DNA from: DATFWC01 sp045801465
GTDB lineage: Bacteria; Pseudomonadota; Alphaproteobacteria; Rhizobiales; Xanthobacteraceae
Direction of reading: 5' to 3'
Assembly (NCBI GenBank): GCA_045801465.1
Contig: JBJMSU010000130.1
Coordinates: 1 to 42,002, forward strand
DNA length: 42,002 nucleotides
Shown: positions 30,703-39,926 of the stretch, piece after piece
Position numbering within the stretch: position 1 is the stretch's first letter
How the letters are laid out: each line of letters opens with the position of its first letter
The notes under the pieces: generated by a model
What the model was told of the DNA's origin: nothing
Seen by the model: only the letters and a program-made list of their open reading frames with translations
The model's database searches: none
Program-made: the position numbers and the translations under genes

Positions 30703-31129
30703 TCCGGACGGCTGTGATTGGCCGAAAATTGCAATCTCAGGGCTGGTTGGCTTATTGATCCTAAAGCGCGGATCGGCCGGTTCCCACTGGCACATGGACC
30801 GGTTGAGAATTAAAGAGTTCGAGTGCGAATCATGAGCACAGCGCCAAGACGATGGCCGGCGTGAGCGGCAACACTGAAATCGCAGGCAATAGTTTGGCGC
30901 AGGACCGTCGCATGTGGCATCTGCGGAACCCCGTTCGATTATTTTCCGAAGGGTCTGAGCTGCGAGCCGCGCGCGGCACGCAAGGAAGTCCTGCAATCGA
31001 TCGGGTTGACCCCGTACCAGCGTCGCCGTCGCGCCTTCGCGCTTCTGCAGCGCAATCTCGAGAAGCCGGGCATCGACCTCGGACTTTCGAGCCGTGGATC
31101 GCGGCCGCCTGATCCGCCAAGGAAATCGC
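30703..31129. other. Intergenic stretch with a gene-like open frame
   Basis: 427 bases. From about 30865 to 31188 one forward frame is open and reads like protein (CGTPFDYFPKGLSCEPRAAR, KEVLQSIGLTPYQRRRRAFA, LLQRNLEKPGIDL) but has no ATG or GTG near its front; a TTG at 31006 is the only start. It overlaps the next gene. Probably a gene relic; I recognise no family. Confidence 0.4.
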
Positions 31130-31960
31130 ATGGAACCTGGCTCCGCCCATCCACAGCGTTGCGCGATGGTGTTTGCCCATCCAGGCCATGAGCTGTTGGC
31201 CGCGGGACTCATACAGCGGCATCGTCCGCATCTGCTCTTTTTGACACGGGCAGATTCCGCCGGCGACGCCGAGCGAGAAGCGCTGGCACGGCACGGTCTC
31301 CAGCAGCTCGGACTAGCCGATCGCACCACATTCCTGAGCGTCAGCGACTTGGATGTGTACCGCTGGCTGCTCGAGGGCGACGTCGCGTCGTTCCTGCAAT
31401 TGCGCGGCCGGCTCGTGGAATGGCTCGATGCCATTCGGCCGACGATACTGTTTGGCGACGCTTTCGAGCTTTGGAACGTCGTCCATGACACCGCACGGGC
31501 ATTGCTCGACAGCGCGTGGCGCGAGTGCCGCCGGCGGTTCCCATGCGACAATTACGAATTGCCGTTGGTATGCCGCACCGAGCCGGGGCCATGGAACCAT
31601 CGGTTTCAGGAATTTCCCTCCGGCCCGTTCGAGACCATTCACCTGAACGATATCGAAAGGAAAGTAAAACAGTCGCTGGCGGACTGGATGACCGCGCAAC
31701 GCCCCGAAGCGGAAATGGTCCGGCCCTTCTTTTCACTCGAGCGCGAAATCTTTCGCCGCGTGTCCGCGGAGCGGGATTATGCCAAGCCTCCCGAAGGGCT
31801 GTGCTTGCACTATGACGAATGGGGTCGGCTGCAGGTCCAGTCGGGAAAATACGAGAAAGCGATCTTGTTTGCCGAACATTTCGTTCCGCTGGTGCGGGAA
31901 TTGCCGTGGCTCCAAGTGACGACCGGAGCTGAGCTTGCCGGCAGTGCGCCGAACCGGTGA
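31130..31960 (+). CDS. PIG-L/LmbE-like protein with altered metal motif
   Basis: 276 residues. The N-terminal AMVFAHPGHELLAAGLIQRHRPHLLFLTRADSAGDAEREA follows the PIG-L/LmbE layout (AHPDDE, then a Rossmann strand and Arg/Ser turn), and VSDLDVYRWLLEGD and RPTILFGDAFELWNVVHDTARALL match later blocks. PIG-L enzymes are zinc de-N-acetylases of sugars. Here HPDDE reads HPGHE: the catalytic Asp is Gly and the ligand Asp is His, so it may act differently or be inactive. AAGGA seven bases before the ATG at 31130 sets the start. The adjacent glycosyltransferase hints at a surface-glycan role. Confidence 0.65.
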   Translation: MEPGSAHPQRCAMVFAHPGHELLAAGLIQRHRPHLLFLTRADSAGDAEREALARHGLQQLGLADRTTFLSVSDLDVYRWLLEGDVASFLQLRGRLVEWLDAIRPTILFGDAFELWNVVHDTARALLDSAWRECRRRFPCDNYELPLVCRTEPGPWNHRFQEFPSGPFETIHLNDIERKVKQSLADWMTAQRPEAEMVRPFFSLEREIFRRVSAERDYAKPPEGLCLHYDEWGRLQVQSGKYEKAILFAEHFVPLVRELPWLQVTTGAELAGSAPNR

Positions 31961-31973
31961 GAAATGCGCGCCT

Positions 31974-32849
31974 TTACTGTCCCGCCGCGGCGACGTGCTC
32001 GGCGATGAACCGGGGCAGCGCGAAGGCGGCTTTGTGCACCTCCGGCGTCCAGTACCCGGTCGGGAAGCGCCCGGCCTCCGCATAGCGATCGGCGATGGTC
32101 TTGAGCGGGAGATGGCGCAGCTGCGGATCGTCCGCCGCCCAGCCCATGGCCATATGCCCGCCGACATAGGTCGGGATGGCCGCGACATAGCAGGCGGCGT
32201 CCGCGAACAATTCGCGCAAGTGCCCAAGGCTCGCGATCAGCTCGTCCGGCTGGAAGAACGGCACGCCGTTCTGCGTGACCATGACGCCCCCCGGCGCCAT
32301 GCAGCGCTTGCAGGCGGCGTAGAACCCGCGGGTGAACAGCACCTTGCCGGGCCCCTGCGGGTCGGTGGAATCGACGATGATCACATCGAAGCGCCGGTCG
32401 GTCTCGGCCACGTAATTCATGCCGTCGTCGATGACGAGGTCAAAGCGCGGATCGGACAGAACCGGCGCCGTGAACTCGGGAAAGTGCTGCTTGGAGAATT
32501 CGACCACCGAGGCGTCGATCTCGACCTGGGTGAGGCGGGCGATCGACGTGTGCTTGAGCACCTCCTCGGCAATGCCGCAGTCGCCACCGCCGACGATGAG
32601 GACCTCGCGCGCGCGACCATGCGCCAGAATCGGCACGTGCGTCATCATCTCGTGGTAGATGAACTCGTCCCGCGTCGTGACCTGGGTGGCGCCATCGAGC
32701 ATGAGGACCTTGCCGAAATGCTTGTGCTCGAACAGCACCACATGCTGGTGCTCGGTGCGCGTCTCGTAGAGCACCCGCTCGACCGCAAAGGTCATGCGGA
32801 ACCCGAGCTCGTCGAACAGGGTCTCGGCGATCCAGCGCTTCTCGGCCAT
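31974..32849 (-). CDS. speE: Spermidine synthase
   Basis: 291 residues, the usual length. The signature is clear: FEHKHFGKVLMLDGATQVTTRDEFIYHEMMTH, VLIVGGGDCGIAEEVLKH (dcSAM binding), QVEIDASVVEFSKQHFPEF, DPRFDLVIDDGMNYV and the catalytic DVIIVDSTDPQGPGKVLFTRGFY. It moves the aminopropyl group of decarboxylated SAM to putrescine. The start at 32849 (MAEKRW) has GGAGG nine bases away; a GTG at 32858 lies too close to it. It follows speD by 96 bases on the same strand, so the two form one pathway unit. Confidence 0.97.
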   Translation of the reverse strand: MAEKRWIAETLFDELGFRMTFAVERVLYETRTEHQHVVLFEHKHFGKVLMLDGATQVTTRDEFIYHEMMTHVPILAHGRAREVLIVGGGDCGIAEEVLKHTSIARLTQVEIDASVVEFSKQHFPEFTAPVLSDPRFDLVIDDGMNYVAETDRRFDVIIVDSTDPQGPGKVLFTRGFYAACKRCMAPGGVMVTQNGVPFFQPDELIASLGHLRELFADAACYVAAIPTYVGGHMAMGWAADDPQLRHLPLKTIADRYAEAGRFPTGYWTPEVHKAAFALPRFIAEHVAAAGQ

Positions 32850-32945
32850 GGCGGCCACCCTCCGAGGCCGGACGCGTCCCGGCGGACCATCGCCCTTCTC
32901 GCGACGGTCCAGATTAGCGTACGACGCGTGAATTGATGCCGCCGG

Positions 32946-33431
32946 TCAGCAGGCGCCCTGGCCGCGCAACAGCTCGCTGACCCCCACCCGCTCGGCCTTG
33001 AAGGCCTCGCGCAGCACGGGGACGCAGGCGTCCGGATTGGCGCTGCCGCACATGAAGATGTCGACCGCCGCATAGGCCGCCTCCGGCCACGAATGGATGG
33101 AGATATGGCTTTCGGCGAGCACGGCCACGCCCGAGACACCGCCGTTCGGCTCGAAGTGATGGAGGTGGATGTGCAGCAGGGTGGCGCCCGCGGCCGCCAC
33201 ACAGCGGCGCAGCGTCTCCTCGATGTGATCGATGTCGTCGAGCCGATCAGCTTGGTAGAGGTCGACGATGAGATGCGCCCCGGCGCAGCGCACCCCGTTC
33301 CTCACCACGAAATGATCGTTGCGCTTCTCAGCCTCGGCGCAAGCCGGCGCAACGGTCGTGAAGTCTTCCTTTCGGGCGGTACCTGGGGTCCCCAAGCCCG
33401 TCCCCAATTGGAAGAGGGCGTTCTGGCGCAT
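32946..33431 (-). CDS. speD: S-adenosylmethionine decarboxylase proenzyme
   Basis: 161 residues, a class 1B (short, self-cleaving) enzyme. The pyruvoyl-forming Ser108 is in LAESHISIHSWPE (105-117), with His113 and Cys128 (FMCG) as the known catalytic partners. The core starts near residue 48 (VRCAGAHLIVDLYQ). About 45 residues before it (MRQNALFQLGTGLGTPGTARK...) are not in typical short enzymes. GGGGAGG before the ATG at 33431 supports that longer start. It makes decarboxylated SAM for the next gene, speE. Confidence 0.95.
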   Translation of the reverse strand: MRQNALFQLGTGLGTPGTARKEDFTTVAPACAEAEKRNDHFVVRNGVRCAGAHLIVDLYQADRLDDIDHIEETLRRCVAAAGATLLHIHLHHFEPNGGVSGVAVLAESHISIHSWPEAAYAAVDIFMCGSANPDACVPVLREAFKAERVGVSELLRGQGAC

Positions 33432-33638
33432 GCCGTCCTCCCCAACCAGAGATCGAAGCCCGAGAGGCCGGCGAGCCGGCTCACGGATAAGCGAATGCCG
33501 CTGGAGCAGACGCACACACGCGGACCGATCCAGCGGCAAGCGTCCCACTTAATTGCACTGTCCCGGGAGTCAAGAGATTTTTCAAAAAACCGTCATACGG
33601 AAGCTTGCGACAAAGGAAAAATGCTCTCTCGCTCGCCA

Positions 33639-35942
33639 TCACGCTGCGCCGCTTGAGCAGGCTTGCGCCTCCACCGCGGCGACCGCCGTCATGTTGACGA
33701 CGCCGCGTGCGGTGACCGACGGGGTGAGGATGTGGGCCGGCCGGGCGGCGCCGATGAGGATCGGCCCGACGGGAAGCGCATCGGCGACCGTTCGGATCAT
33801 CTGATCGGCGATATTGGCGGCATCGAGGGTCGGCAGGATGAAAACGTTTGCCTCCCCCTTGAGCCGCGAATGCGGGAAGACGCGGTCGCGGTAGGCGGGA
33901 TGCAGGGCCGTGTCGGCGTGCATCTCTCCGTCGATCTCGAGTTCCGGATGCGCTGCCGTCACCAGCGCCAGGGCAGCCTGCATCTTGCGGGCGGAGTCGC
34001 TGTCGTAGCTGCCAAAGTCGGAATGGGACAGGAGCGCGATCTTCGGCTCGAGGCCGAAGCGGCGGACGTGGGCGGCCGCCATGACGGCCGTCTTGGCGAT
34101 TTCTTCGGCGGTCGGCTCCGGCTGCACCTGGGTGTCGGCCAGGAAGTAGTTGCCGTGAGCCGTGATCAGGAGGGAGAGGGCAGCAAAATGCTCCACGCCG
34201 GGCGCGGCGCCGATGATATCGCGGATGTAGCCGAGGTGGCGCATATAGCGCCCCTCGAGGCCGCAGATCATGGCGTCGGCCTCGCCCTGCCGCAACGCCA
34301 GCGCCGCAATGACGGTGGCATTGGTGCGCACCAGCGTGCGCGCGGCGTCCGGCGTGATGCCGCGCCGGCCGGCGGCTTCCACATAGGCATGGACGAACGG
34401 TCGATAGCGAGGGTCATCCTCGGGATTGATCAACTCGAAGTCGCGGCCGGGACGGATCGAGAGGCCGAAGCGCTCGAGCCGGGCTGCGACCACCGCCGGC
34501 CGGCCGACCAGCACCGGGTGTGCCAGTTCCTCCTCGATCACCACCTGGGTGGCGCGCAGGACGCGCTCGTCTTCGCCCTCGGCGTAGACGACGCGCTTGC
34601 GCTCGTTCTTCGCTTGCGCGAACACCGGCTTCATGATGAATCCGGTGCGGAAGACGAAGCGGTTGAGCCGCTCGCGGTACGCGTCGAAGTCGACGATGGG
34701 ACGGGTGGCGACGCCGGAGGCGATGGCGGCGTGGGCCACCGCCGGCGCGATGCGCAGGATGAGGCGCGGATCGAACGGGTTGGGAATGAGCGAGCCCGGT
34801 CCGAACGTCTTCGCCTCGCCGCCATAGGCGCGCGCCGCCACGTCCGAGGGGGCTTCGCGCGCCAGCGCGGCGATCGCCTCGACGGCGGCGAGCTTCATCT
34901 CCTCGTTGATGGTGGTGGCGCCGACATCGAGCGCGCCGCGAAAGATATAGGGAAAGCACAGGACGTTGTTGACCTGGTTGGAATAATCGGAGCGCCCGGT
35001 GCAGATCATCGCGTCCGGTCGCGCCGCCAAGGCGACGTCCGGCATGATCTCAGGGGTGGGATTTGCCAGCGCCATGATCAGCGGCCGCTCGGCCATGCGC
35101 TTGACCATCTCGGGCTTGAGCACGCCGCCGGCGGAGAGGCCGAGAAAGATATCGGCGCCCGCGATGATCTCGGCGAGCGTCCTCTTCTCGGTCTTTTGTG
35201 CATAGACGCTCTTCCACGCGTCCATCAGCTGCGGCCGGCCTTCGTAGACCACGCCCTCGATGTCGGAGATCCAGATGTTCCGGCGGTCGACCCCGAGGGA
35301 AACGAGGAGATTGAGGCAGGCGAGCGCGGCCGCGCCGGCGCCGGACGCAACGATCTTGACGGCGTCGATACGCTTGCCGGTGAGATGCAGCGCGTTGCGC
35401 ACGGCGGCGGCGACGATGATGGCGGTCCCGTGCTGGTCGTCGTGAAACACCGGGATGCGCATCCGCTGCTTCAGCTTGGCTTCGATGTCGAAGCACTCGG
35501 GCGCCTTGAAGTCCTCGAGATTGATCCCGCCGAAGGTCGGTTCGAGCGCGGCGACGACCTCCACCACCCGGTCGACCTCATGGGCGGCGATCTCGATGTC
35601 GAACACGTCGATGCCGGCGAACTTCTTGAACAGCACCGCCTTGCCTTCCATTACCGGCTTGGAGGCGAGCGGGCCGATATTGCCGAGGCCGAGCACCGCG
35701 GTGCCGTTGGAGACGACGGCGACGAGATTCTGGCGCGCGGTCAGCTCGGCCGCCTGCCCCGGGTCGGCGACAATCGCCTCGCACGCCGAGGCCACGCCGG
35801 GCGTATAGGCGAGCGCGAGATCGCGCTGATTGCCCAGCGGCTTGGTGGGCTGGATCTCCAGCTTTCCCGGCCGCGGCAGGCGGTGATAGTGGAGCGCCCC
35901 CGACTTGAGGTCGTCGGAGACCGATGGTGTTTCCGATGGCAT
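33639..35942 (-). CDS. maeB: NADP-dependent malic enzyme (malic enzyme plus PTA-like domain)
   Basis: 767 residues, the MaeB layout. The malic half holds YTPGVASACEAI, GLGNIGPLASKPVMEGKAVLFKKFAGIDVFDIE, HDDQHGTAIIVAAAVRNAL, GAGAAALACLNLLVSLG (dinucleotide loop) and GRSDYSNQVNNVLCFPYIFRGALDVGA. From about 440 an acetyltransferase-like (phosphotransacetylase) domain follows (KRVVYAEGEDERVLRATQVV...), usually regulatory in this group. It turns malate into pyruvate and CO2 with NADPH. GGGAGA before the ATG sets the start. The 862-codon open frame on the other strand is a shadow. Confidence 0.96.
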   Translation of the reverse strand: MPSETPSVSDDLKSGALHYHRLPRPGKLEIQPTKPLGNQRDLALAYTPGVASACEAIVADPGQAAELTARQNLVAVVSNGTAVLGLGNIGPLASKPVMEGKAVLFKKFAGIDVFDIEIAAHEVDRVVEVVAALEPTFGGINLEDFKAPECFDIEAKLKQRMRIPVFHDDQHGTAIIVAAAVRNALHLTGKRIDAVKIVASGAGAAALACLNLLVSLGVDRRNIWISDIEGVVYEGRPQLMDAWKSVYAQKTEKRTLAEIIAGADIFLGLSAGGVLKPEMVKRMAERPLIMALANPTPEIMPDVALAARPDAMICTGRSDYSNQVNNVLCFPYIFRGALDVGATTINEEMKLAAVEAIAALAREAPSDVAARAYGGEAKTFGPGSLIPNPFDPRLILRIAPAVAHAAIASGVATRPIVDFDAYRERLNRFVFRTGFIMKPVFAQAKNERKRVVYAEGEDERVLRATQVVIEEELAHPVLVGRPAVVAARLERFGLSIRPGRDFELINPEDDPRYRPFVHAYVEAAGRRGITPDAARTLVRTNATVIAALALRQGEADAMICGLEGRYMRHLGYIRDIIGAAPGVEHFAALSLLITAHGNYFLADTQVQPEPTAEEIAKTAVMAAAHVRRFGLEPKIALLSHSDFGSYDSDSARKMQAALALVTAAHPELEIDGEMHADTALHPAYRDRVFPHSRLKGEANVFILPTLDAANIADQMIRTVADALPVGPILIGAARPAHILTPSVTARGVVNMTAVAAVEAQACSSGAA

Positions 35943-36049
35943 GGCGCTTCTCCCGACGCGAGCTTAGTCCCACCGGACCGGCATGTGCAGCCGGTTGCTC
36001 GATGCTCCACCCGGCTTCCCGATTTCGGCTCGGAGCCGCGTCGTGATAG

Positions 36050-37831
36050 TCACTTGGCCGGCAGATTGAGCCTGAGGTGCAGCTCCCGCAGCTGCTTGGG
36101 GGTTGGCTCCGAGGGCGCGCCCATCAGCAGGTCCTCGGCGCGCTGGTTCATCGGAAACAGCGCCACCTCGCGCAGATTCTGCTCGCGGCAGACGAGCATC
36201 ACGATGCGGTCGAGGCCGGCTGCCATCCCGCCGTGCGGCGGCGCGCCGTAGCGGAAGGCGCGATACATGCCGCCGAAGCGCTTTTCCAGCACCGACTCGT
36301 CATATCCGGCAATGGCAAAGGCCTTCTTCATGATCTCCGGCTGGTGGTTGCGGATGGCGCCCGAGGCGATCTCGTAGCCATTGCACACCATGTCGTACTG
36401 ATAGGCGTTGACGGTGAGCGGATCGTTGGTCTCGAGCGCCTGCAGCCCGCCCTGCGGCATCGAGAACGGATTGTGGGAGAAGTCGATCTTCTTCTCCTCC
36501 TCGTTCCATTCGAACATCGGGAAGTCGACGATCCAGGCGAGCTCGTAACGCTCCGTGCGGACGAGCCCGAGCTCCTCGCCGATACGCGTTCGCGCCGCGC
36601 CCGCGAGCTTCGCCGCATCCGCCTCCTTTCCGGCCGCGAAGAATAAGGCATCGCCTGCCTGGACACCCGCGTTGGCCATGAGCCGCGCCTGGACGGCGGG
36701 CGGGATGAACTTGGCGATGGCGCCTTTGCCGCCGTCGGCCTCGAACACGAGATAGCCAAGGCCGGGCGCGCCCATCTCGGTGCGCGCCCATTCGTTAAGT
36801 TTGTCGAACCACGAACGCGGCTGCGCGGCGGCGCCGGGTGCCGGGATTCCCCGCACCACCCCGCCCGACTTGATCACGTTCTTGAAGGCATTGAACGTCA
36901 CGCTCGCGTCGTTGAACTCCTCGCTCAGTTCGGCAATCACGATGGGGTTGCGCAAGTCCGGCTTGTCGCTGCCGTATCTGAGCATCGCCTCGCGGTAGGT
37001 AATGCGCGGCAGGGCCGGCGTGACCGACCAGCCGCCGGAAAATTGTTCGAAGGTGCCGCGCAAGACCGGCTCCATCGCGGCGAACACGTCGTCCTGGGTG
37101 ACGAAGCTCATCTCGATGTCGAGTTGGTAGAACTCTCCCGGCAGGCGATCCGCCCGCGGATCCTCGTCGCGGAAGCACGGCGCGATCTGGAAGTAGCGAT
37201 CGAACCCGGCGATCATGAGCAGTTGCTTGTACTGCTGCGGCGCCTGCGGCAGCGCATAGAACTTGCCCGGATGAATCCGCGAGGGCCCGAGATAGTCGCG
37301 CGCGCCCTCGGGCGACGATGCCGTCAGGATCGGCGTCTGGAATTCGTTGAAGCCTTGCTCCTTCATGCGCCGGCGTAGCGAGTCCACGATCGCGCCGCGC
37401 GTCATGATGTTGTTGTGGAGCCGCTCGCGCCGCAGGTCGAGGAAGCGATACTTGAGGCGGATGTCCTCGGGATATTCCTGCTCGCCGAACACCGGCAACG
37501 GCAGCTCGGCGGCCGGCCCCAGCGCTTCGATCTCGGTGATGAAGACTTCGACCGCGCCGGTCGGCAGGTCCGGATTCTCGGTGCCGGCCGGCCGTTTTCT
37601 GACCTTGCCGTCGATGCGCACGACCCATTCGGCGCGCAGCTTCTCGGCATCCTTGAACGCCGGACTGTCGGGATCGGCAACGCACTGCGCGAGCCCGTAA
37701 TGGTCGCGCAGGTCGATGAACAGGAGCCCGCCGTGATCGCGGATGCGATGGCACCAGCCGGACAGCCGCACGTTCTGGCCGATGTCGCTCTCGCGAAGCG
37801 CGCCGCAGGTATGGGTGCGGTAGCGGTGCAT
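36050..37831 (-). CDS. aspS: Aspartyl-tRNA synthetase
   Basis: 593 residues, normal for bacterial AspRS. An OB-fold anticodon domain (MHRYRTHTCGALRESDIGQNVRLSGWCHRIRDHGGLLFIDLRD) leads to the class II core: FQTPILTASSPEGARDYL, motif 2 with FRDEDPRADRLPGEFYQLDIEMSF, the bacterial GAD insert (about 300-420) and motif 3 GGMAAGLDRIVMLVC near the end. The start at 37831 fits the domain. The frame runs on upstream to 37990 without sense. Whether it also charges Asn-tRNA cannot be read. Confidence 0.98.
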   Translation of the reverse strand: MHRYRTHTCGALRESDIGQNVRLSGWCHRIRDHGGLLFIDLRDHYGLAQCVADPDSPAFKDAEKLRAEWVVRIDGKVRKRPAGTENPDLPTGAVEVFITEIEALGPAAELPLPVFGEQEYPEDIRLKYRFLDLRRERLHNNIMTRGAIVDSLRRRMKEQGFNEFQTPILTASSPEGARDYLGPSRIHPGKFYALPQAPQQYKQLLMIAGFDRYFQIAPCFRDEDPRADRLPGEFYQLDIEMSFVTQDDVFAAMEPVLRGTFEQFSGGWSVTPALPRITYREAMLRYGSDKPDLRNPIVIAELSEEFNDASVTFNAFKNVIKSGGVVRGIPAPGAAAQPRSWFDKLNEWARTEMGAPGLGYLVFEADGGKGAIAKFIPPAVQARLMANAGVQAGDALFFAAGKEADAAKLAGAARTRIGEELGLVRTERYELAWIVDFPMFEWNEEEKKIDFSHNPFSMPQGGLQALETNDPLTVNAYQYDMVCNGYEIASGAIRNHQPEIMKKAFAIAGYDESVLEKRFGGMYRAFRYGAPPHGGMAAGLDRIVMLVCREQNLREVALFPMNQRAEDLLMGAPSEPTPKQLRELHLRLNLPAK

Positions 37832-38134
37832 AAATCGTTCCGGTAATGGAGTAAAAAGCGCGCGGACAAGCACATGCGAAGCCCGCTTTGTCAAGGAGCG
37901 CCAAGCTTCGCCGGAACATGCACTAGCTAGCTCCAGCCGGGAATGCAAACGCGGCGGCGGTCCACGACAGGCAGAGCGCGGCGACGACAAATCGGATCAT
38001 CGGTTCACGACCCCTGGCAACAGCGCGAGTCATATCGAACCGCCGCGTCGGGCGACAGCGACCCCCGTCTCGGCTATGTAAGCCATGCAGTTCTGCGCAG
38101 GCGCGCGCCACCATTTCAACGCGAAGATGATCAC
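37832..38134. other. Intergenic stretch upstream of aspS
   Basis: 303 bases between the divergent aspS and ThDP-enzyme genes. Apart from the leader-only frame at 37923-38000 I see no gene, no clear hairpin and no promoter motif I can name. The purine-rich stretch before the ATG at 38135 is weak. Confidence 0.45.
37923..38000 (-). CDS. 25-residue leader-only frame (candidate)
   Basis: MIRFVVAALCLSWTAAAFAF then PAGAS: a complete Sec leader with an AFA cleavage site and almost nothing after it. AGGGG is 11 bases before the ATG, rather far. It may be a tiny exported peptide or the front of a lost gene. It lies upstream of aspS on the same strand. Confidence 0.3.
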   Translation of the reverse strand: MIRFVVAALCLSWTAAAFAFPAGAS

Positions 38135-39775
38135 ATGGCCGAGACCCACCGCATGACGACCGCGGAGGCAACCGTGGCGGCGCTTCTGGCGCACGGCATC
38201 GGGACCATCTACGCGCTTCCGGGCGTGCACAACGACGATCTGTTCGATGCGCTGTACAAGGTGGCGAACCGGATGCGCACCGTCCACGCACGCCATGAGC
38301 AGGCCGCCGCCTATATGGCGCTGGGTGCCGCGCTCGCCACCGCGAAGCCGCAGGCCTACACGGTGGTCCCTGGGCCGGGCCTGCTCAACTCCGGTGCGGC
38401 GCTGCTCACCGCCTACGGCATGAATGCGCCGGTGCTCGCCTTGATCGGCCAGATCCCGCAGGCCGACATCGGGCGCGGCTTGGGGCACCTGCACGAAATC
38501 CGCGATCAAACCGGCATCATCGCGCGGCTGGTCGACCATTGCGCCATGATCCGCGCGCCGGCCGAGGCCCCTGCCCTGGTGGCCGCGGCGGTGCGCGCCA
38601 TGTTCAGCGGCCGCCCCGGCCCGGCCGTGCTCGAATGCGCTATCGACACGTGGGGCAAGGAAGGTGCGGTGGCGGCGATCGCTGCCCCGACACCGCCGCC
38701 CTCAACGCCGATCGATGAGGACGCCGTGCTGGCGGCCGCCAAGCGGCTCGGCACCGCCCAACGCCCGCTCATCGTGTGCGGTGGTGGCGCGCAAGATGCC
38801 GCCACAGAGGTCGCGCTGCTGTCGCACATGCTGCAGGCGCCTGTCCTCGCCTATCGCCGCGGTCGCGGCGTGCTCGACAGCCGCGACGCCTTGAGCGTGA
38901 CGCTGCCGCTCGGCCGCGAGCTGTGGGGCGAAGCCGACCTCGTGCTGGGCGTCGGCACACGGCTGCACCTCCAGCAAACGATGTGGGGCATGGATGACGA
39001 CCTCGCGATCATCCGCATCGACGCCGACGGGGAAGAGCCGGCGCGCGTTCGTGCTCCGGCGCTGGCGCTGATCGGCGACGCCAAGCCCATCCTGCGCCGC
39101 CTCCTCGACGTGCTGCCGGCGCACAATCGCGCCCGCCCGTCGCGGCGGGACGAGATGCAGGAGCGCCAGGCCAAGACCCGCAAGCGCCTGGAGAAACTTG
39201 CGCCCCAGCTTGCCATCCTGGCGGCAATCCGCACCGAGCTGCCGGAGGACGGCATCTTCGTCGACGAGGTGACGCAGATGGGGTTTGCGGCGCGGCTGGC
39301 CCTGCCGGTTTACAAGCCGCGCACCTTCCTGTCGCCCGGCTATCAGGACAACCTCGGCTGGGGCTTTGCCACCGCGCTCGGCGTCCAGGACGCGCGGCGC
39401 GACACGCCGGTCGTCTCGATCTCCGGGGACGGCGGGTTCATGTACACGGCGAACGAGCTTTCCACCGCGATGCGCCACCGCATCCCGCTCGTCACGATCG
39501 TTTTCGCTGACGGGGCCTTCGGCAACGTGCGCCGCACCCAGGAGGAGCGTTACGGCAATCGCTTGATCGCCTGCGATCTCGCCAATCCTGACTTCGTCCG
39601 CTTCGCCGAAAGCTTTGGGGCCGCCGCCGAGCGGGTGCGCGATCCGGACGCGTTGCGCGCCGCGCTCAAGCGCGGATTCGCCCGCCGCGACGGGCCGACC
39701 CTGATCGAGATGCCGGTCGGCCCGATGCCGTCGCCGTGGGAGTTCATCCATATGCCGCGCGTGCGCGGCGACTGA
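38135..39775 (+). CDS. ThDP-dependent enzyme of the acetolactate-synthase fold
   Basis: 546 residues with the three-domain ThDP fold. The N-terminal part has TVAALLAHGIGTIYALPGVHNDDLFDAL and HARHEQAAAYMALGAA, whose Glu activates the cofactor. A central domain and then the ThDP site follow: SISGDGGFMYTANELSTAMRH, then VTIVFADGAFGNVRR. The usual second part of the motif is NN or ND; here it reads AD, so Mg2+ binding is changed. It may be a decarboxylase or lyase of 2-oxo acids, the substrate unknown. No small subunit or partner gene is near. The ribosome binding site (GAAGA) is weak. Confidence 0.85.
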   Translation: MAETHRMTTAEATVAALLAHGIGTIYALPGVHNDDLFDALYKVANRMRTVHARHEQAAAYMALGAALATAKPQAYTVVPGPGLLNSGAALLTAYGMNAPVLALIGQIPQADIGRGLGHLHEIRDQTGIIARLVDHCAMIRAPAEAPALVAAAVRAMFSGRPGPAVLECAIDTWGKEGAVAAIAAPTPPPSTPIDEDAVLAAAKRLGTAQRPLIVCGGGAQDAATEVALLSHMLQAPVLAYRRGRGVLDSRDALSVTLPLGRELWGEADLVLGVGTRLHLQQTMWGMDDDLAIIRIDADGEEPARVRAPALALIGDAKPILRRLLDVLPAHNRARPSRRDEMQERQAKTRKRLEKLAPQLAILAAIRTELPEDGIFVDEVTQMGFAARLALPVYKPRTFLSPGYQDNLGWGFATALGVQDARRDTPVVSISGDGGFMYTANELSTAMRHRIPLVTIVFADGAFGNVRRTQEERYGNRLIACDLANPDFVRFAESFGAAAERVRDPDALRAALKRGFARRDGPTLIEMPVGPMPSPWEFIHMPRVRGD

Positions 39776-39926
39776 CTTGCCGAATTTGGGCGTTACGAGC
39801 GGCGCATTGCACTGACAAAGCGGGCCGAATCCGCTACGCCTTAGATAGAATGCGGGGACGGAACATCACATCGGGCCCGCCGCAGGAGACCGCGACACGG
39901 GTTTTGGAGTTCGTTATGTAGCCGCC

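Noticed and set aside
30640..31551. 303-codon minus-strand frame
   Set aside because: Arg/Ser/Cys-rich nonsense composition overlapping the PIG-L-like gene and the glycosyltransferase end.
33663..36251. 862-codon open frame antisense to the malic-enzyme gene
   Set aside because: Its composition is an Arg/Gly/Asp/His-rich shadow of a high-GC gene with no domain; the opposite strand encodes a complete malic enzyme.
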